64,000 nt of DNA from Lysobacteraceae bacterium PS02340 (GTDB lineage: Bacteria; Pseudomonadota; Gammaproteobacteria; Xanthomonadales; Xanthomonadaceae): NCBI GenBank assembly GCA_029959605.1, contig JASCOC010000004.1, positions 1-64,000 of the forward strand, read 5' to 3'. This document shows positions 36,036-43,624 of this stretch, piece by piece. The translations under genes were made by a program, and so were the position numbers. Position 1 is the stretch's first letter. Each line of letters starts with the position of its first letter. The notes under the pieces are model-generated. The model was given only the letters and a program-made list of their open reading frames with translations, searched no databases and was not told the DNA's origin.

Positions 36036-36060
36036 CAACGGCGGGACTGGCCCGCCGTTG
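36036..36060 (-). terminator. Hairpin after fadE
   Basis: A perfect 10-bp stem (CAACGGCGGG with CCCGCCGTTG) and a 5-nt loop, 24 nt after the fadE stop. On the minus strand the tail is only TCGTATCC, so it is a likely but not strong terminator. Confidence 0.55.
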
Positions 36061-36084
36061 CCGGTGTCACGTCATGCGTGTCGA

Positions 36085-38565
36085 TCAGGCCGCTTCGCGG
36101 GACTCGCTCGACGGCTGCGTCGGCGCGCGATACCCCGCCGAGCGCAGTTCCTCGGTATCAAAGTCATCGACGGTGATCGCGTCCAGCGTGAGTTCGCGCA
36201 GCTCCACCAGCAACGCGCGCTCCTCGGCGGTGATGTGACCTTCGCGCACCGCCTCGTCCAGCTGCGCGTCGTAATCCAAAGCCTCGATGCCCTTGCTCTT
36301 CATCGCCTTGAGGAACTTGCGCTCCACCGGCTCCGCCGCGATCGCCTTGGCCAGATAGCTGTCGATGCGGCCGCCCGGATTGTTCTCGCACGGGGTCATG
36401 AACACACCCTCGGCCAGACGCGAGCGCGCTTCGTTCGGCGCCATCAGCAGCGCTGCGACACGACGCGACAGGCGATCGCCCGGCGCCTCGGCACGACGGC
36501 CCCACGGGAAGATCAGCAGCCACATCAGCCAGCCGACCGGACGGATCGGGAAGTTGCGCAGCGCAGCCGACAGCGCGAGTTCGATCTTGTGCACGCTGTC
36601 GTGGAAGGCCCACGCCAGCAGCGGCTGGTCGGCCTGCGGCGCGCCTTCGTCGTGATAGCGCTTGAGCATCGCGCTGGTCATGTAGACATGGCTCAGGACG
36701 TCGCCGAGGCGACCCGACAGCGATTCCTTGAACTTCAGCTTGCCGCCGAGCGTCAGCATCGACACATCGGCCATCAATGCGAGGTTCGCGGAGTAGCGGT
36801 CCAGCTTGCGGAAGTAGCGGCGCGTGTAGTCGTCACCGGGCGCCGCGCCGATCTTCGCGCCGGTCAGACCGAACCAGAACGAGCGCACGGCGTTGGAAAT
36901 CGCGAAGCCGATGTGACCGAACAGGTTGCGGTCGAACTCCTCGAGGCCGCGCTGCGCGTCCGGATCCTGCGCCGCCTTCATTTCCTTCATGACCCACGGA
37001 TGGCACAGGATCGCGCCCTGGCCGAAGATCAGCAGGCTGCGCGTCATGATGTTCGCGCCTTCGACGGTGATCGCGATCGGCGCCGCCTGCCAGCTGCGGC
37101 CGGCGAAGTTCTTCGGGCCGAGGATGATGCCCTTGCCGCCGACGACGTCCATGACGTCGCTGATGACTTCGCGGCTCATCGAGGTGCAGTGGTACTTGGC
37201 GATCGCCGACGGCACCGATGGCACGTCGCCGCGATCGACCGCCGCCGCAGTCGCCTGCGACAGCGCGCTGATCGCGTAGGCCTTACCGCCGATGCGCGCG
37301 AGCGCTTCCTCGACGCCCTCGAAGCGACCGACCGACAGGCCGAACTGCTTGCGGATGCGCGCGTACGCACCGGTCACCACCGCGCCGGCCTTCGCGCCGC
37401 CCGAGGCGGTGGAGGGCAGGGTGATCGAACGGCCCACGGCCAGGCATTCGTTGAGCATGTTCCAGCCCTTGCCCGCCAATTCCGCGCCGCCGATCAGCTG
37501 GCTCAGCGGAATGAAGACATCCTTGCCGTGGATCGGGCCGTTCTGGAACGGGGAATTGAGCGGGAAGTGACGACGACCGATTTCGACGCCCGGCGTCTCA
37601 CGCGGCAGCAGCGCCAGCGTGATGCCGATGTCCTGGGTGTCGCCGATCAGACCGTCCGGGTCGTACATGCGGAACGCAAGGCCGACCAGCGTCGCCACCG
37701 GCGCCAAGGTGATGTAGCGCTTGTCGAAGGTCAGGCGCACGCCGAGCACGTTCGCGCCGGCCCACTCGCCCTTGCAGACGATGCCGTAGTCGGGAATCGA
37801 GGTCGCGTCGGAACCGGCGAACGGACCGGTCAGACCGAAGCACGGGACCTCTTGGCCGATCGCGAGACGCGGCAGGTAGTGGTCCTTCTGCTCCTTGGTG
37901 CCGTAGTGGTTGAGCAGTTCGCCCGGGCCGAGCGAGTTCGGCACGCCGACCGTCGAGCTGACCACGCTCGACATCGACGCCAGCTTCTGGATCACCTTGT
38001 GGTGCGCCAGCGCCGAGAATCCGAGTCCGCCGTACTCCTTCGGAATGATCATGCCGAAGAACTTGTTGGCCTTGATGTAGTCCCACAGCTCCGGCGGCAG
38101 ATCGGCGTGGACATGGGTGATCTCCCAGTCGTTGATCATGCTGCAGAGCTCTTCGACCGGCCCGTCGAGGAACGCCTGCTCCTCGGCGGTGAGCTGCGGC
38201 TTGGGATAGTCGAGCAGCTTCTGCCAGTCGGGATCGCCGGTAAACAGTTCGCCCTCGAACCCGACCGAGCCGGTTTCCAGCGCGATGCGTTCGGTCTGCG
38301 ACAGGGGCGGCAGCACCTTGCGGAAGAACTTCAGCAGCGGCGTGGTGATCAGTGACTTGCGCACCGACGGGATCAGCAGCGGCACCGCGATCGCGGCGAC
38401 CAGCAACGCGGCGATGACCGTGGCGACGCCATTGGCGCCGAGCAGCCAACAGGCGAGCAGCACAGTGACCGTGATCGCCGCCCAATAGACGAGACGAAGA
38501 CGGTGGTAGGCGGCGAAAGCACCCACCAGCAGGAAGGCGAGAAAGGGGATCGCGACGCTCATCAT
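36085..38565 (-). CDS. fadE: Acyl-CoA dehydrogenase FadE (long, membrane-anchored type)
   Basis: About 826 aa; first step of fatty-acid beta-oxidation (acyl-CoA to trans-2-enoyl-CoA). Two hydrophobic segments (first 60 residues) anchor it. The dehydrogenase part has YIKANKFFGMIIPKEYGGLGFS, ACFGLTGPFAGSDA-like GQEVPCFGLTGPFAGSDATS and the Arg/Glu region. The C-terminal 280 residues are the DUF1974 extension typical of E. coli FadE. Tandem ATGs at 38565 and 38562; the second is spaced better from GGAG. It is divergent from a TetR regulator, with a perfect palindrome between them. Confidence 0.96.
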   Translation of the reverse strand: MMSVAIPFLAFLLVGAFAAYHRLRLVYWAAITVTVLLACWLLGANGVATVIAALLVAAIAVPLLIPSVRKSLITTPLLKFFRKVLPPLSQTERIALETGSVGFEGELFTGDPDWQKLLDYPKPQLTAEEQAFLDGPVEELCSMINDWEITHVHADLPPELWDYIKANKFFGMIIPKEYGGLGFSALAHHKVIQKLASMSSVVSSTVGVPNSLGPGELLNHYGTKEQKDHYLPRLAIGQEVPCFGLTGPFAGSDATSIPDYGIVCKGEWAGANVLGVRLTFDKRYITLAPVATLVGLAFRMYDPDGLIGDTQDIGITLALLPRETPGVEIGRRHFPLNSPFQNGPIHGKDVFIPLSQLIGGAELAGKGWNMLNECLAVGRSITLPSTASGGAKAGAVVTGAYARIRKQFGLSVGRFEGVEEALARIGGKAYAISALSQATAAAVDRGDVPSVPSAIAKYHCTSMSREVISDVMDVVGGKGIILGPKNFAGRSWQAAPIAITVEGANIMTRSLLIFGQGAILCHPWVMKEMKAAQDPDAQRGLEEFDRNLFGHIGFAISNAVRSFWFGLTGAKIGAAPGDDYTRRYFRKLDRYSANLALMADVSMLTLGGKLKFKESLSGRLGDVLSHVYMTSAMLKRYHDEGAPQADQPLLAWAFHDSVHKIELALSAALRNFPIRPVGWLMWLLIFPWGRRAEAPGDRLSRRVAALLMAPNEARSRLAEGVFMTPCENNPGGRIDSYLAKAIAAEPVERKFLKAMKSKGIEALDYDAQLDEAVREGHITAEERALLVELRELTLDAITVDDFDTEELRSAGYRAPTQPSSESREAA

Positions 38566-38636
38566 CAACTCCGGCAAACGGCATTACAGAGAACGGGGCC
38601 GGCGCTGTGCCGGCTGCACGGGCGGATCCCGATGCT

Positions 38637-38648
38637 GACCGTACGGTC
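38637..38648. promoter_or_regulatory. Palindromic operator candidate GACCGTACGGTC in the fadE/tetR gap
   Basis: A perfect 12-bp palindrome, 72 bp before fadE and 101 bp before the tetR gene. The ACCG(N2)CGGT form is common among operators of TetR-family fatty-acid regulators. Its location suggests that the adjacent TetR protein binds here and represses fadE, itself, or both until an acyl-CoA is present. Confidence 0.72.
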
Positions 38649-38748
38649 GAGTATGGTGACGGTTTCCGGTGCTGTCAATGCTGCCAGCGCGCCTGTGTCC
38701 GGCATGTCGATACTGTTGCGGATGGATGCGTATGGATAGACTGTCGCG

Positions 38749-39369
38749 ATGAGCAGACCTGCCCCGAAATCCGCAGTGATCGCCCAGTCGGGCGATGCGT
38801 CACCGGCCGAACGGCCAAGCCGCCTGAGCGCCGACGACTGGGCCCAGGCCGCGCTCGACCTCATCGCCGAGACCGGCGTGCAGGCCGTCGCGGTCGAGCC
38901 CCTGGCGCGCCGTCTCGGCGTGACCAAAGGCAGTTTCTACTGGCACTTTCCGTCGCGCGACGCATTGCTGCAGGCGGCGCTCGAGCGCTGGGAAAATGTC
39001 GAGCAGGAAGCACTGTTCGGCGCGCTCGAAAAGGTGCCGGACGCGCGTGAGCGTCTGCGCGCGCTGTTCCACATGGTCGCGCGCGAGTACAAGTCGCATG
39101 TGATCTACAGCGCGCTGCTCAAGGCGCAGGACCATCCCACCGTGCACCCGGTGATCGAACGCGTCTCCAAGCGTCGCCTCGACTATCTGACCGCGTCGTT
39201 CCGCCAAGCTGGACTCGGCCGCGAAGACGCGCAGCACCGCGCGCGTCTGACCTACGCCGCCTACGTCGGCTTCCTGCAACTCAACCTGCAACTGCACCAG
39301 GCGCGCATGCAGCAGGACGAGTTCGACGCCTATGTCGAACATCTGGCGCAGACATTGGTCCCGGCCTGA
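38749..39369 (+). CDS. TetR family regulator divergent from fadE
   Basis: A 206-aa one-component regulator. The N-terminal helix-turn-helix runs from about residue 25 to 71 (WAQAALDLIAETGVQAVAVEPLARRLGVTKGSFYWHFPSRDALLQAAL in pieces), a textbook TetR domain. The C-terminal ligand domain is helical. It faces fadE across 183 bp that contain a perfect palindrome. Control of fatty-acid degradation in response to acyl-CoA is inferred from position. Confidence 0.94.
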   Translation: MSRPAPKSAVIAQSGDASPAERPSRLSADDWAQAALDLIAETGVQAVAVEPLARRLGVTKGSFYWHFPSRDALLQAALERWENVEQEALFGALEKVPDARERLRALFHMVAREYKSHVIYSALLKAQDHPTVHPVIERVSKRRLDYLTASFRQAGLGREDAQHRARLTYAAYVGFLQLNLQLHQARMQQDEFDAYVEHLAQTLVPA

Positions 39370-39393
39370 TTCCGCCGAACTTCCTGATCTGTC

Positions 39394-40227
39394 TCAGCCC
39401 GGTCCGGGCTGCGCCTGCAACACGCCACCGCGCCATTCCGCCTGCTCGTGCGCAAGCGCGCTGCGCTCGAGCCACGCGAGAATCGCACGCACCGTGACCA
39501 CCGGATAGCGACCCGACAACCGCGTCGCGACCGGATGGTCGCTGAAACTGACGTTGCCACCGAACAGGCCGCCGGCGACACGCCTGGTATAGGCGATCCG
39601 CAGGACATCCGGTTCGAAACCGGTCGCCAGCGCCTGCGCGTAGGCGATGTGCCGGGTGCGGATGTCGCCGCTGGCCGGCTGCGTGGCCGCGAGCGTCTCG
39701 AGGATCCACGAAGTCGAATTCTGGTACTGCGTGCTGTCGGGGCGTGCGATCAGGTTGTAGCGCGGCTGGAACAGCGACGCCTGCGGCAGGCCTACAAGAT
39801 GCGAGGCCAGCCGTTCCGCGTGCGCCGGCTGCAGCCAGACGATCCGCGCGTCCTGGGTCACCAGATCGTCCGCGAAGAAGTTCACCAGTCCCTGCACGTA
39901 CAGACCCGATGCGTGCGTGCCGCACTCGTTGAGCAGATGCACGACCGACCAGCGACCGCTCGCGTGATCGCGGACCGCGAAGCCCGCATGGCTGTAGACG
40001 AGCCCGTGTTCGGACAGGTCCTGTCCGATGCGCGCGATCAGCGCGACCGGCGCATCATGGGCGTCGAGTGCGGCGGCTGTGCGTAGCGCGGTTGATGCCG
40101 CATCCGCCACGCGCGCAGGGGCCAGTGGCTCGGGATTGCAGCCGCCACCCGCGTGCGTGGTCGTGGAAACGAGCATGCCGAGCAGCATCGCTGCCGTGCA
40201 TGCCGCCGTCCGCGGTCGTTCGATCAC
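39394..40227 (-). CDS. DUF2145 family exported protein
   Basis: A 277-aa protein of the DUF2145 family: GLVYSHAGFAVRDHASG, VVHLLNECGTHASGLY, and RYNLIARPDSTQYQNSTSWILETLA are characteristic. GTG 40227 is chosen because it overlaps the stop of the upstream gene (GTGA, 40224-40227) and gives a good signal peptide (IERPRTAACTAAMLLGMLVS, cleavage near THA). The His/Asn-Cys pattern hints at a papain/NlpC-like fold; activity is unknown. Convergent with the TetR gene. Confidence 0.88.
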   Translation of the reverse strand: MIERPRTAACTAAMLLGMLVSTTTHAGGGCNPEPLAPARVADAASTALRTAAALDAHDAPVALIARIGQDLSEHGLVYSHAGFAVRDHASGRWSVVHLLNECGTHASGLYVQGLVNFFADDLVTQDARIVWLQPAHAERLASHLVGLPQASLFQPRYNLIARPDSTQYQNSTSWILETLAATQPASGDIRTRHIAYAQALATGFEPDVLRIAYTRRVAGGLFGGNVSFSDHPVATRLSGRYPVVTVRAILAWLERSALAHEQAEWRGGVLQAQPGPG

Positions 40228-40664
40228 GACGAGATCCGCGTCGAATGGATGAAGGGTCGGGTGAGGGCGTCTGCGACGAACGCGATGCCTTCGCCGGCCG
40301 CACTGAGAATCCAGCCCCCGCTGACCGCAACCGCCACGATCGCGGTCCCTGCGACGATGCCGAGGCGTCGGACGAGTTCGGCCGACACGACGATCACCGC
40401 CGACGCGGCGAGACCGACGCCCGACACCGTCAGCACGACACCTTCGCCGCTCGCTTCCAGCGCGGTGATCGAAAAGCGGCCACCGGCCGACAGCGCCTCG
40501 GTCATCGCCACCGGCACCTGTGCCGATGCCAGCAGACTGGCATCGGACTGGCGGCTCATCGCATTCGACTGCGCGAATGCGGCACCGCATGCGAACAGGC
40601 TCCCAGCGAGCAACAACACGGTGCAGATGGCGGATTGCATGCCACGGGGTCGATGTCGGATCAC
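40224..40664 (-). CDS. Hypothetical exported membrane protein coupled to DUF2145
   Basis: A 146-aa protein. A signal peptide (QSAICTVLLLAGSLFACGAAFA) is followed by a Ser/Ala/Val-rich part with one or two hydrophobic segments (VVLTVSGVGLAASAVIVVSAEL; IVAGTAIVAVAVSGGWIL). GTG 40664 has GGAG six bases upstream; ATG 40640 is the alternative. Stop and next start overlap (GTGA), so it is obligatorily paired with the DUF2145 protein. Family not recognised. Confidence 0.78.
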   Translation of the reverse strand: MIRHRPRGMQSAICTVLLLAGSLFACGAAFAQSNAMSRQSDASLLASAQVPVAMTEALSAGGRFSITALEASGEGVVLTVSGVGLAASAVIVVSAELVRRLGIVAGTAIVAVAVSGGWILSAAGEGIAFVADALTRPFIHSTRISS

Positions 40665-40775
40665 CGGTATCTCCAGTCCATGAGGTGGGCTGAGCCTCGT
40701 ACTGTGTCGGATGACCGACAACCGGGATCGCTCAAGTCTCTGTTTCCGCGCCGCGTGGTCGCGTATTTTTAGACC

Positions 40776-41519
40776 ATGAGTCTATCCGTCGACCTGATCG
40801 AAGCCCTGAAGCGCGCCCTGCGCGCGCAGGGCATGACCTATCGCGTGCTGTCGCAGCGCCTGGCGATCAGCGAGGCGGCGGTCAAACGCATGTTCTCGCG
40901 GCGTGCGATGACGCTGGTGCGGCTGGAGTCGATCTGCGAAGTACTCGGGATCGGCCTGCAGGAACTCAGCGGCGACGCCGATCGAGGGCGCGAGCCGATG
41001 GCGCGCCTGAGCGAAGCACAGGAACAGGCGCTGGTCGACGAGCCGGCACTGATGCTGGCGATGTTCCTGACGATCAACCGGTGGTCGCAAGGCGAAGTGC
41101 TGGCGCATTTCGATTTCGACGTCCCGCAGTGGACAGGACTGCTGGTGCGGCTCGACCGTCTTGGCATCATCGAACTGCTGCCCGGCAATCGCGCACGCGC
41201 GCTGACCGCGCGCAATTTCCGCTGGCGCAGCGACGGACCCATGGAGCGTCACTTCCGCGCAGCGCTGCTGGGCGATTACTTCTCGACGCCGTTCACCGGC
41301 GCTTGCGACGCGCTGTTCCTGCTCAGCGGCAGCCTCGGACCCGACGGCATCGCCCAGATGCGCGCGCGCCTCGAAGACCTCGCACGCGAATTCGACGGTC
41401 TCCTCGCACGCGACGCCGGCCTTCCAGCGGAAGCGCGCACCGGCGTCAGCCTGGTGCTGGCGCAGAAGCCGTGGACGCTGCAGGTGTTCGACCGGTATCG
41501 ACGTCTGCCGTCCGGCTGA
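40776..41519 (+). CDS. XRE-type helix-turn-helix regulator
   Basis: A 247-aa protein with an N-terminal HTH (residues 5-65: LIEALKRALRAQGMTYRVLSQRL then AISEAAVKRMFSRRAMTLVRLE, ending GIGLQELS). The rest is a conserved C-terminal domain seen in many gammaproteobacterial XRE proteins (MARLSEAQEQALVDEPALMLAMFL). It is divergent from the DUF2145 pair with 111 bp between, so it may control that pair. Ligand unknown. Confidence 0.9.
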   Translation: MSLSVDLIEALKRALRAQGMTYRVLSQRLAISEAAVKRMFSRRAMTLVRLESICEVLGIGLQELSGDADRGREPMARLSEAQEQALVDEPALMLAMFLTINRWSQGEVLAHFDFDVPQWTGLLVRLDRLGIIELLPGNRARALTARNFRWRSDGPMERHFRAALLGDYFSTPFTGACDALFLLSGSLGPDGIAQMRARLEDLAREFDGLLARDAGLPAEARTGVSLVLAQKPWTLQVFDRYRRLPSG

Positions 41520-41838
41520 CACAAGGAAGTCGCGATGTGCGACGACATTCGCGGTTCGATTGACCGGCTTCGACGGCCGCGTTGAACGTCATAGCCGATT
41601 CGCACAATGACAGGTCCGCTTCGATCTGGAAGCGGGGTTTCAGTTCGGGTGGCAGCTCATTTGCTATCCGGTGCGGGGTTGGGCCTCCACGGGAATAGAT
41701 CCGAGTGCTGATGTGTTTCCGGTCCAGACGCTTGGCCTGCCGTCATGAGCGGCGAACGCCAATCTGCAGATTTTCTGTAGGCTCAAGGTTGAGCGGCGAG
41801 GCTAGAATGCATTCTCGGGGAGAGACTGGATCGCGAAC
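41520..41838. other. Intergenic region ahead of the oxygenase operon
   Basis: No gene is seen in 319 bases. It contains an inverted repeat at 41781-41794 (GCTCAA-GG-TTGAGC) and TAGAAT at 41803-41808, a possible -10. No clear -35 is found at 17 bp, so an activator-dependent or alternative-sigma promoter is possible. Confidence 0.5.
41781..41794. promoter_or_regulatory. Inverted repeat GCTCAA-GG-TTGAGC near a -10-like TAGAAT
   Basis: A perfect 6-bp dyad with a 2-bp centre, ending 8 bp before TAGAAT (41803-41808). A protein bound there would overlap the -35 zone of the promoter of the oxygenase operon. Confidence 0.45.
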
Positions 41839-43122
41839 ATGGCCGAATCTCTGGCTGGACTGGTGAATGCAGCGGGAGCCGCCGCTGCCAGTGGCCGATG
41901 GCAGGAGGCCGAGCGCGTGTGGAGGCAGGTCCGCGCGCTCGACCCTGGAAACGTGCAGGCGTTGTTTAGCCTCGGCGTGCATGCATTCCAACGCGGAGAC
42001 ACGCGTGGCGCGCTGGAACTGCTGCAGACCGCGCGATCGCAGGCGCCGCGCGATCCGATGCTCTCCGTGACCGTCGCACGGGTCTACCGCGAACTTGATC
42101 AGCCGGATCAGGAATGGGGCGCGATCATCTCAGCGCTGGAGATCGATGCGTACTTTCTCCCCGGCCTGCTCGCCAAGGCGGAGTTTCTTGAGCGGCAGCA
42201 GCGCGTTCGCATGGCTGCGGCAGCGTTCCGCGATGCGCTGAAAGCTGCACCTGGGGAGCCGGAATGGCCGGCCGCATTGCGACGACGACTCGAACACGCA
42301 CGGGAGGTCGTAAGCGAAGACACCGAGGAACTCGCTGTGTATCTCGCGCATCGAGTAGCGGCGACGCGCGCCTCGGTGCACGCCGTGACGTCCGGGCGAT
42401 GGGACGAAGCAATTTCGATCCTCGCCGGCAAGACCCGTCCCTATCATTCGGAATGTCATCAGCTGCACGTGCCGCGACTGCCTGCGATCACGTTTTACGA
42501 TGATGCTCTCTTTCCGTGGATGCGCGAACTCGAATCGCGCACCGACGCGATCAAGTCGGAGCTGCAGAGCATGCTTTCCAGTCGAGGTGATGCGTTCGTC
42601 CCCTATATCCAGTACGGGCCGGGCGATCCGGTCAACCAATGGGACAAGCTCAATCACTCGCGCAACTGGAGTGGTTTTCATCTGTACTCGCATGGCGAGC
42701 CGGTACACGAACATCTCTCCCGATGTCCAGAGACCGCCGAAGCCCTCGCACTCGTGGGGCGTGCGGAGATTGCGGGTCTGTGCCCAAACGCGATGTTTTC
42801 AGCGCTGGCACCAGGTGCGCACATCCCGCCGCATACCGGAGAGACGAACGCGCGCCTGGTCGCGCACCTGCCGCTCGTGGTGCCTGACGGGTGCAGCTAT
42901 CGGGTCGGCTACGACAGGCGGGAGTGGCGCGAAGGCAAGTGCTGGGTATTCGACGACACCATCGAGCACGAGGCACGCAACGACGGCGAGCAGATGCGGG
43001 TAATTCTAATGTTCGACGTGTGGAATCCGCTGCTCAGCCTCGAAGAACGCGAGATGGCGAAAGCGCTGGCGGGGGCCATGCGCGACTGGCGTAGTGCGGG
43101 CGACGAAACGCGAAACCCGTGA
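41839..43122 (+). CDS. TPR protein fused to an aspartyl/asparaginyl beta-hydroxylase domain
   Basis: A 427-aa two-part protein. Residues 1-185 form TPR-like helical repeats (VWRQVRALDPGNVQALFSLGVHAFQRGDTRGALELL in pieces). The C-terminal part (about 215-400) is an Asp/Asn beta-hydroxylase (AspH/LpxO-type, Fe(II)/2-oxoglutarate) with His332 in HIPPHTGETNARLVAHLPL and His377 in VFDDTIEHEARN; the Arg of the NAR segment would bind 2-oxoglutarate. No signal peptide: cytoplasmic. It is first of four co-directional genes. The target is unknown; bacterial relatives hydroxylate lipid A or peptides. Confidence 0.92.
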   Translation: MAESLAGLVNAAGAAAASGRWQEAERVWRQVRALDPGNVQALFSLGVHAFQRGDTRGALELLQTARSQAPRDPMLSVTVARVYRELDQPDQEWGAIISALEIDAYFLPGLLAKAEFLERQQRVRMAAAAFRDALKAAPGEPEWPAALRRRLEHAREVVSEDTEELAVYLAHRVAATRASVHAVTSGRWDEAISILAGKTRPYHSECHQLHVPRLPAITFYDDALFPWMRELESRTDAIKSELQSMLSSRGDAFVPYIQYGPGDPVNQWDKLNHSRNWSGFHLYSHGEPVHEHLSRCPETAEALALVGRAEIAGLCPNAMFSALAPGAHIPPHTGETNARLVAHLPLVVPDGCSYRVGYDRREWREGKCWVFDDTIEHEARNDGEQMRVILMFDVWNPLLSLEEREMAKALAGAMRDWRSAGDETRNP

Positions 43123-43148
43123 ATTATTCCCGATCTTCCAGAGGGGCA

Positions 43149-43613
43149 ATGACGATGCGTTGGATGGCACTTTCGATCATGTGGCTGCTCGCGCTTCCGC
43201 TCGCTGCGCAGGAGGCAACTCATCCCTGCGCGCAGGTGGCGGGTTCTGCCGCGCGTTTGGCCTGCTATGACGCAGCGTTTCCCCTGTCCGCCGAGGTGCG
43301 TGAAGCGGAGGCGCAACAAGTGCAGGCCGCGTTTGGTTTGAACACACCGCGGGCGCCGATGCGCGGTGTCGAGAGCAGAATCGAACAGACCGATCTCGAT
43401 GGCTTTGAGGGCCGTGTCATCAAGGTAGACCACGGCCCAGGTGGGGTGCGCAGTTTCAGGTTCGAAAATGGGCAGATCTGGACGCAGACCGAGGCGCGTA
43501 GCACTGGACATGTTCAGGACGGGCAGACCGTGCAGCTGCGCAAGGGGGTCCTCGGCAGCTATCAGCTGGTCACGCCATCCGGTGTGGTGCTGCGCGTACG
43601 CCGCACGCGCTGA
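43149..43613 (+). CDS. Small exported protein of the oxygenase operon
   Basis: A 154-aa protein. GAGGGG sits directly before ATG 43149, which begins a signal peptide (MRWMALSIMWLLALPLAAQ). The mature N terminus has a CAQVAGSAARLACYDAAFP motif (two Cys 13 apart, a pattern common in exported proteins of this order), then a small beta-rich domain (GRVIKVDHGPGGVRSFRFENGQIW; GSYQLVTPSGVVLRVRRTR). It lies between two oxygenase genes with gaps of 26 and 11 bp. Function not known. Confidence 0.82.
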   Translation: MTMRWMALSIMWLLALPLAAQEATHPCAQVAGSAARLACYDAAFPLSAEVREAEAQQVQAAFGLNTPRAPMRGVESRIEQTDLDGFEGRVIKVDHGPGGVRSFRFENGQIWTQTEARSTGHVQDGQTVQLRKGVLGSYQLVTPSGVVLRVRRTR

Positions 43614-43624
43614 GCGAAAATTTG

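Noticed and set aside
35794..38355. An 853-codon plus-strand open frame opposite fadE
   Set aside because: Antisense shadow; composition is that of reverse-complemented coding DNA and FadE is certain.
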